This document shows, one piece after another, positions 36,311-39,939 of a stretch of 39,939 nucleotides of DNA. Positions within the stretch are counted from its first letter, which is position 1, and the number at the start of each line of letters is the position of its first letter. The notes beneath the pieces are model-generated. The model saw only the letters and a list, made by a program, of their open reading frames with translations, was not told the DNA's origin and did no database searches. The position numbers and the translations under genes were made by a program. Origin of the DNA: UM-FILTER-49-7 sp964599895 (GTDB taxonomy: Bacteria; Acidobacteriota; Holophagae; Thermotomaculales; Thermotomaculaceae); NCBI GenBank assembly GCA_964599895.1, contig CAZRHT010000024.1:1-39939 (forward strand). The letters are read 5' to 3'.

Positions 36311-36349
36311 AATGACGCACACGTGTCGCAGACATTGCCATCTGGTCAT
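36311..36349 (-). promoter_or_regulatory. Shared regulatory box, copy A (tolC-MFP-RND operon)
   Basis: The plus strand has ATGACG at 36312-36317 and, 22 bases on, ATTGCCATCTGGTCAT (36334-36349), a near-palindrome. Over 39 bases it matches copy B at 28 positions, and similarity continues into TGTTGG. It lies 81-103 bases upstream of the tolC start. The 22-base spacing is two helical turns, fitting a dimeric or tandem OmpR-family regulator. Confidence 0.68.
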
Positions 36350-36446
36350 GTTGGGGTGTGGAACAAGAAGTAAAAGCTCGGGAGCATGAATCAAAATAGG
36401 GCACTCAATCCCCTGTTCTGACTCAATCTCAAACCTGTACATCCCT

Positions 36447-37331
36447 TTATGCTTGTCCGACGGGCTTGAAATCAACATGAGTCACACCGGTGCTTGTGAT
36501 TGTCACTTTCAGGAATCCGGATGTCTTCCCAGTAGTCCCGGGAGCTTGTACTTGGTTAGAAAAACCGACGAGTGTGTAGGGAATGTTGTTCCCAAGGGTA
36601 ATGGAATTGTATCCACCACCATGGCTTGAAAAAACATGTTTCGGTGGAAAGCGTCTGAACAGGGCCAGCAGCTTCTCAGATTTCCCCCGGGCAATATAAG
36701 GCGAATCAGTAGAGTTTTCTAGACCTTGCAGGGGCACGTTCATAAATACGAGTGTCTGATAGTGACGTTCATGGGACATTGTCATAGTGGCTTCCAGCCA
36801 TCGAAACTGTTGATCCGATATAATGGCGGGAAGTGAGGCGTCCATCATGACGAAAACAACATTCCCCACCTGAAAGGAGTAATACCGTGGTCCGAAGAAG
36901 AAGGCGTAAACACCACTGTCCATCGATCCGCTGTCATGTGTACCGAAAGCAGGGAGCAGGGGTTTCCCGCTCGTGTTTTTGTAGAGGTTGACGAGGTCGA
37001 TGATTTCTTGTTCCGTTCCCTGTTTCACCATGTTCGCGAGATTTACTGTGAATTGAATATTGGTGTTTCCGTTGATCCTTGTGAGCATGTGTTGGAATGC
37101 CTTTCTATCCACCGAATTGCCGCCAATAACGGCAAAACAGACTGGTTCCTTCAGTTGTTGAACGGCCTGAATATTAGTCTCAATCCATTCGGTGCTCGTT
37201 ACGTTGCCTTCAGGTGTATAGGATTCAATGAATCCGGACACTCCGAAATAACCGACAACCAGTGCCAGGGCAATCCACAAGCCCTGTTTCAGAATATGCC
37301 GGAACGTCATTGTTGATGTATACTTGTACAT
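36447..37331 (-). CDS. Membrane-anchored metallophosphatase-like pseudoenzyme
   Basis: A 294-residue protein with an N-terminal membrane anchor (about 17-37) and a calcineurin-like phosphoesterase fold facing the periplasm. The fold landmarks are clear (FAVIG, PAFGTHD, FGPRYYSFQVGNVVFVMMD, HVFSSH), but metal ligands are lost at almost every motif. FAVIGDN becomes FAVIGGN (G71), NLGD becomes NLAN (99-100), GNHD becomes GTHD (T131), the His of motif IV becomes Asn198, and GHxH becomes SHGG (H237 kept, G239). It is unlikely to hydrolyse phosphate and may bind a ligand or partner. AGGAGG lies ten bases before the ATG. Box B lies upstream. Confidence 0.75.
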   Translation of the reverse strand: MYKYTSTMTFRHILKQGLWIALALVVGYFGVSGFIESYTPEGNVTSTEWIETNIQAVQQLKEPVCFAVIGGNSVDRKAFQHMLTRINGNTNIQFTVNLANMVKQGTEQEIIDLVNLYKNTSGKPLLPAFGTHDSGSMDSGVYAFFFGPRYYSFQVGNVVFVMMDASLPAIISDQQFRWLEATMTMSHERHYQTLVFMNVPLQGLENSTDSPYIARGKSEKLLALFRRFPPKHVFSSHGGGYNSITLGNNIPYTLVGFSNQVQAPGTTGKTSGFLKVTITSTGVTHVDFKPVGQA

Positions 37332-37417
37332 GGGTCATGTTCCTCCTCAACCTCACTCCTTTTGTCGAAAACCAGGCAAGTTCTACAGGAATGCCTCTTA
37401 CAATATTGATTGAGAAA

Positions 37418-37456
37418 AATGACCGTAACGTGTTCGAAAGATGACCATCTGGTCAT
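37418..37456 (-). promoter_or_regulatory. Shared regulatory box, copy B (pseudoenzyme gene), perfect palindrome
   Basis: ATGACCATCTGGTCAT at 37441-37456 is a perfect 16-base palindrome, with another ATGACC 22 bases away (37419-37424). It lies just beyond the histidine-kinase stop and 88-110 bases upstream of the pseudoenzyme ATG. It is the best-formed of three copies in the window and probably the binding site of the adjacent response regulator (inference). Confidence 0.7.
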
Positions 37457-37476
37457 TGTTGGAGGGTTGTGGACAA

Positions 37477-38877
37477 TCAGGAGATGGAATTGTTGGACTC
37501 AAACGGCAAAGAAACAACAAATTGACTGCCTGAGCCCGGTGTTGGGAGCAGCTTAATGTCTCCACCATGGGATCGAGCAATGGCTTGCGCCAGGGTTAAG
37601 CCCAATCCGGAACCGGGAGTGGAGCGACTTTGTTCGCCGCGGTAAAAGCGTCTGAATATCAGCTTCTGTTCCTGTGTTGGAATACCGGGGCCATTATCGG
37701 TCACCACAATTCGGATGAATTCAGGTTGTTTGTCAAGTGCCAGGCTCACCAGACCACCGGGCGGCGTAAATTTCAAAGCATTGTCTACAAGATTAGCCAT
37801 CATCCGTTGCAGGTGCCGTTCATCACCGGTTCGGACAATCTCATCTCCAGGTAACATAAGTTGAAATTCAATGCCCTTGTCGTCAGCTACCGGGCGGAAC
37901 AGGTCGTGTACATTTTCAAGCAATCGACTGAATGAAACGGTTGTTTCTTCCGGTCCCATCAATCCCGTGTTCATTCTGGCGATGTCAAGCATGGTGTCAA
38001 TCATACCGATCATGCGATCACATTCTTCCACCACAGATCCGGCCCAGCCATTTTCATCGGCCTCTTCCCGGATGGCCGACTCTGCGATGCCCCGGATCCT
38101 CGTGAGTGGGCTTCTCAAGTCATGAGCTACGTTTCCCGAGACCTCTTCGAGTTCACCCAGGAGAGATTGGACTCGGTGGGCCATATGGTTGAATGATGTC
38201 GAAAGCTCTGCCAGCTCGGCACCATTCGGGCAGGGGAGGACACGATGCTCAAAGTGTCCCTGCTCAATTTGCCTGGCAGCCTCTGCCACACGGTTGATGC
38301 CACTGACAGCTCGGGAACCGACAACCCATCCGGCCAGCAGTGCACCGATCAGTACAAGGATGGCTACACGTGAAAACGTTTCCCGGTATTCCTCCATGAT
38401 TTCGCTGAGATCATCCGTCGTTTTGCCCACGTACAGAATGGATTTGTCTGGCAGAAGATAAGCGATCAGACGGAGGTTCTTCCCATTGGCCAGCGACAGG
38501 GTCCCGATTCGAGAGGAGCCGATGATTTGAAGGGAGGGAAACAAGTTCAGCAACCTATGAAGTGGCACTTGTACTCCTCCGTTGAATACAAGCTGACCGT
38601 CCCGGTTTACCAGACCGAAATAGTCCTTTCCAGGTTCGGAAGACGCCAATTCTTCATGTAATTCCTGAATCATGGAACTCCTGCCAAGGGACCGGAAGTG
38701 CTCATAGAATTCCACGACGTCAACCTGGAGTTCCGCATCCTTTCGGTTAGTCAGAATCTTTGACAGGGTTATGTCCACGGACAGGAAAACCAGAAACGAG
38801 GACAGGATAAACAGACCGGACACCAGCAGATTGATTCGAAATTTCAGGGACCGGGGTTTAACGAGCTTCCAGAACAT
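37477..38877 (-). CDS. Two-component sensor histidine kinase (HAMP type)
   Basis: A 466-residue inner-membrane kinase. It has a membrane helix (about 13-35), a periplasmic sensor of about 130 residues, a second helix (about 170-188), HAMP, HisKA with phospho-accepting His252 in NVAHDLRSPLTR, and a HATPase domain with NLVDNALKF (N box), DNGPGIP (G1), FRRFYR (F box) and GSGLGLTLA (G2). All catalytic boxes are intact. ATG at 38877, after GGGGTG, overlaps the response-regulator end by 20 bases; a GTG three codons earlier is possible. The signal is unknown; neighbours suggest envelope or efflux stress. Confidence 0.93.
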   Translation of the reverse strand: MFWKLVKPRSLKFRINLLVSGLFILSSFLVFLSVDITLSKILTNRKDAELQVDVVEFYEHFRSLGRSSMIQELHEELASSEPGKDYFGLVNRDGQLVFNGGVQVPLHRLLNLFPSLQIIGSSRIGTLSLANGKNLRLIAYLLPDKSILYVGKTTDDLSEIMEEYRETFSRVAILVLIGALLAGWVVGSRAVSGINRVAEAARQIEQGHFEHRVLPCPNGAELAELSTSFNHMAHRVQSLLGELEEVSGNVAHDLRSPLTRIRGIAESAIREEADENGWAGSVVEECDRMIGMIDTMLDIARMNTGLMGPEETTVSFSRLLENVHDLFRPVADDKGIEFQLMLPGDEIVRTGDERHLQRMMANLVDNALKFTPPGGLVSLALDKQPEFIRIVVTDNGPGIPTQEQKLIFRRFYRGEQSRSTPGSGLGLTLAQAIARSHGGDIKLLPTPGSGSQFVVSLPFESNNSIS

Positions 38878-39532
38878 ATCCGGCACCCCGCACCGTATGA
38901 ATCAGTTTGGTGTTGAATCCCCGGTCAATTTTATCTCGAAGGCGGCAGACCCGGGATTCCACCACGTTGGTCTGAGGGTCAAAGTTGTAGTCCCAGACAT
39001 GTTCCATAATCATGGTCCGCGACACAACTCTTCCCGCATTTCGCATCAGATATTCCAACAAGGCAATCTCACGGGGTTGAAGCAGGATTTCCTGTCCATC
39101 CCGAATGACCTTATGCCGCATCCGATCCAGAATGAGGGACTCCACCTGAAGCGTGGGTTCGTCATCAACCTTACGTGCCCGCCGGAAGAGCGCTTCAATC
39201 CTTGCCAGCAGTTCAGAAAATGCGAAAGGTTTGACCATATAGTCATCCCCCCCAGCCTTCAACCCTTTAACACGGTCATCCACGGTGCTTCTGGCAGACA
39301 GAAACAAAACTGGAGTTGTCACCTTATGCGACCGCGCCTCTTGAACTACACCAATGCCGTCCAACCCGGGCAACATAATGTCAACAATGGCAACATCATA
39401 TTGTCTGTCACTGAGCAATGCCAGTCCATCTGGACCATTATCAATCCAGTCTGCAGTATACCCTTCCTGGCTCAAGCCCTGAACAATGAAATCGGCCGTT
39501 CTCTTGTCATCTTCAATAAGCAGACATTTCAT
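38858..39532 (-). CDS. OmpR-family response regulator
   Basis: A 224-residue regulator. The receiver domain has the acidic pocket IEDD (7-9), phospho-acceptor D51 in VDIMLPGLDG, and the switch Lys in MVKPF (K101). A winged-helix DNA-binding domain follows, with LLQPREIALLEYLMRNAGRVVSRTMI and TVRGAGYVLEA. It resembles CusR/QseB-type regulators. ATG at 39532 follows AGGGAG by six bases. Co-transcribed with the kinase, it is the likely reader of the three palindromic boxes found downstream. Confidence 0.95.
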   Translation of the reverse strand: MKCLLIEDDKRTADFIVQGLSQEGYTADWIDNGPDGLALLSDRQYDVAIVDIMLPGLDGIGVVQEARSHKVTTPVLFLSARSTVDDRVKGLKAGGDDYMVKPFAFSELLARIEALFRRARKVDDEPTLQVESLILDRMRHKVIRDGQEILLQPREIALLEYLMRNAGRVVSRTMIMEHVWDYNFDPQTNVVESRVCRLRDKIDRGFNTKLIHTVRGAGYVLEAR

Positions 39533-39552
39533 TTTCAACTCCCTGGAGACAT

Positions 39553-39558
39553 ATTCTA
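39553..39558 (-). promoter_or_regulatory. Candidate -10 of the response regulator-kinase operon
   Basis: TAGAAT on the minus strand, about 20 bases before the ATG at 39532, without a recognisable -35 at the right distance. Such promoters often need an activator. Confidence 0.4.
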
Positions 39559-39939
39559 TCAGATTTGCCAATCCGTCACATTAAACCGTCAAACAGAAGC
39601 CCCGAAAACCAGCCTGGCAATCAAGTACTCACCTGTTCGAGCAACAAACGCAACTGCTGCATTCGGGAATCCTCGTGCCCGTTTCGGTAACTATGCCAAC
39701 AAGTAAACGGCGGGAAGCTATTTTCCGCTCTCCGGGGAAACATGTGACTCGTCCTGAGCATTGTTGTCAATTCCACGCGGATCACTTAATCTACGAAGTC
39801 AGCTTTGGTGCATGCATATTAAATGCTCGGCCCATCTTTCTTTTAACAGTCCTATAAATGTATCAGTTAAATTCCGTTCCAACCGCATCCTGAATGGGCA
39901 CTCCTCATTTTGAGCGAATAGCAGAAAAGCTGTTGACTT
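39559..39939. other. Upstream region without a recognisable gene
   Basis: About 380 bases. Both strands were read; frames are broken by stops. A minus-strand stretch at about 39590-39670 reads GFPNAAVAFVARTGEYLIAR before a stop and might be a decayed gene end, but I recognise no family. The last bases contain TTGACTT, which could be a -35 for a plus-strand gene beyond the edge. Confidence 0.4.

Noticed and set aside
39562..39583. Possible fourth copy of the palindromic box upstream of the response regulator
   Set aside because: Similarity needs a gap and covers only TGCCA and GTCA parts; too weak to claim autoregulation.
38771..39706. 311-codon plus-strand frame opposite the kinase and regulator
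   Set aside because: Shadow of two well-supported minus-strand genes with intact catalytic motifs.
1..39939. CRISPR arrays, insertion sequences, phage genes
   Set aside because: No regularly spaced repeats, transposase motifs or phage proteins were seen in any frame I examined.

Overview
The window reads as a continuous piece of a diderm (Gram-negative) bacterial chromosome. Evidence for the outer membrane is abundant: lipid A aminoarabinose genes, LptF/LptG, MlaEFD, YdbH/YnbE/YdbL and a TolC-RND pump. The lineage cannot be fixed from sequence alone. A Bacillus-like heme gene order in a diderm, an AhbD-type radical SAM enzyme and a fused LptF-LptG permease fit Acidobacteriota or a similar deep-branching phylum better than enterobacteria; this is inference only. 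Three 100-N assembly gaps interrupt hemA, a sensor kinase and tolC; at each the missing sequence is probably longer than 100 bases.

Layout. 1-363 (minus): tRNA-Tyr, tRNA-Gly and tRNA-Thr, then the first 17 codons of tuf running off the left edge. 498-6719 (minus): heme operon hemE-hemH-hemY-hemX-hemA-hemC, tightly packed. 6920-8955 (minus): a PAS sensor kinase with a near-consensus promoter. 9210-10268 (minus): an AhbD-like radical SAM/SPASM protein. 10465-13704 (plus): ydbH-ynbE-ydbL. 13883-14794 (minus): an EamA transporter. 14898-17527 (plus): mlaE-mlaF-mlaD. 17618-19867 (minus): one gene encoding LptF fused to LptG. 20064-30342 (minus): a lipid A 4-amino-arabinose locus with a flippase-like membrane protein, ArnT, ArnB, ArnC, ArnA and ArnD, then a second ArnT split into two overlapping genes and a PAP2 phosphatase. 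30431-39532 (minus): response regulator, histidine kinase, a metallophosphatase-like pseudoenzyme, tolC-MFP-RND and a double-PepSY protein.

How the parts work together. The heme genes suggest a hybrid pathway: HemE makes coproporphyrinogen III, HemY oxidises it, HemH (with a Tyr at the position typical of coproporphyrin ferrochelatases) inserts iron, and the AhbD-like enzyme could finish heme b in place of ChdC/HemQ. The middle of the window is an envelope lipid-transport neighbourhood. On the right, a 39-base element containing a 16-base palindrome (perfect in one copy) lies 64-110 bases upstream of three successive transcription units beside the two-component system: the pseudoenzyme, the tolC-RND operon and the PepSY gene. 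This looks like a local regulon for envelope defence or efflux, next to the aminoarabinose operon, which has its own promoter.
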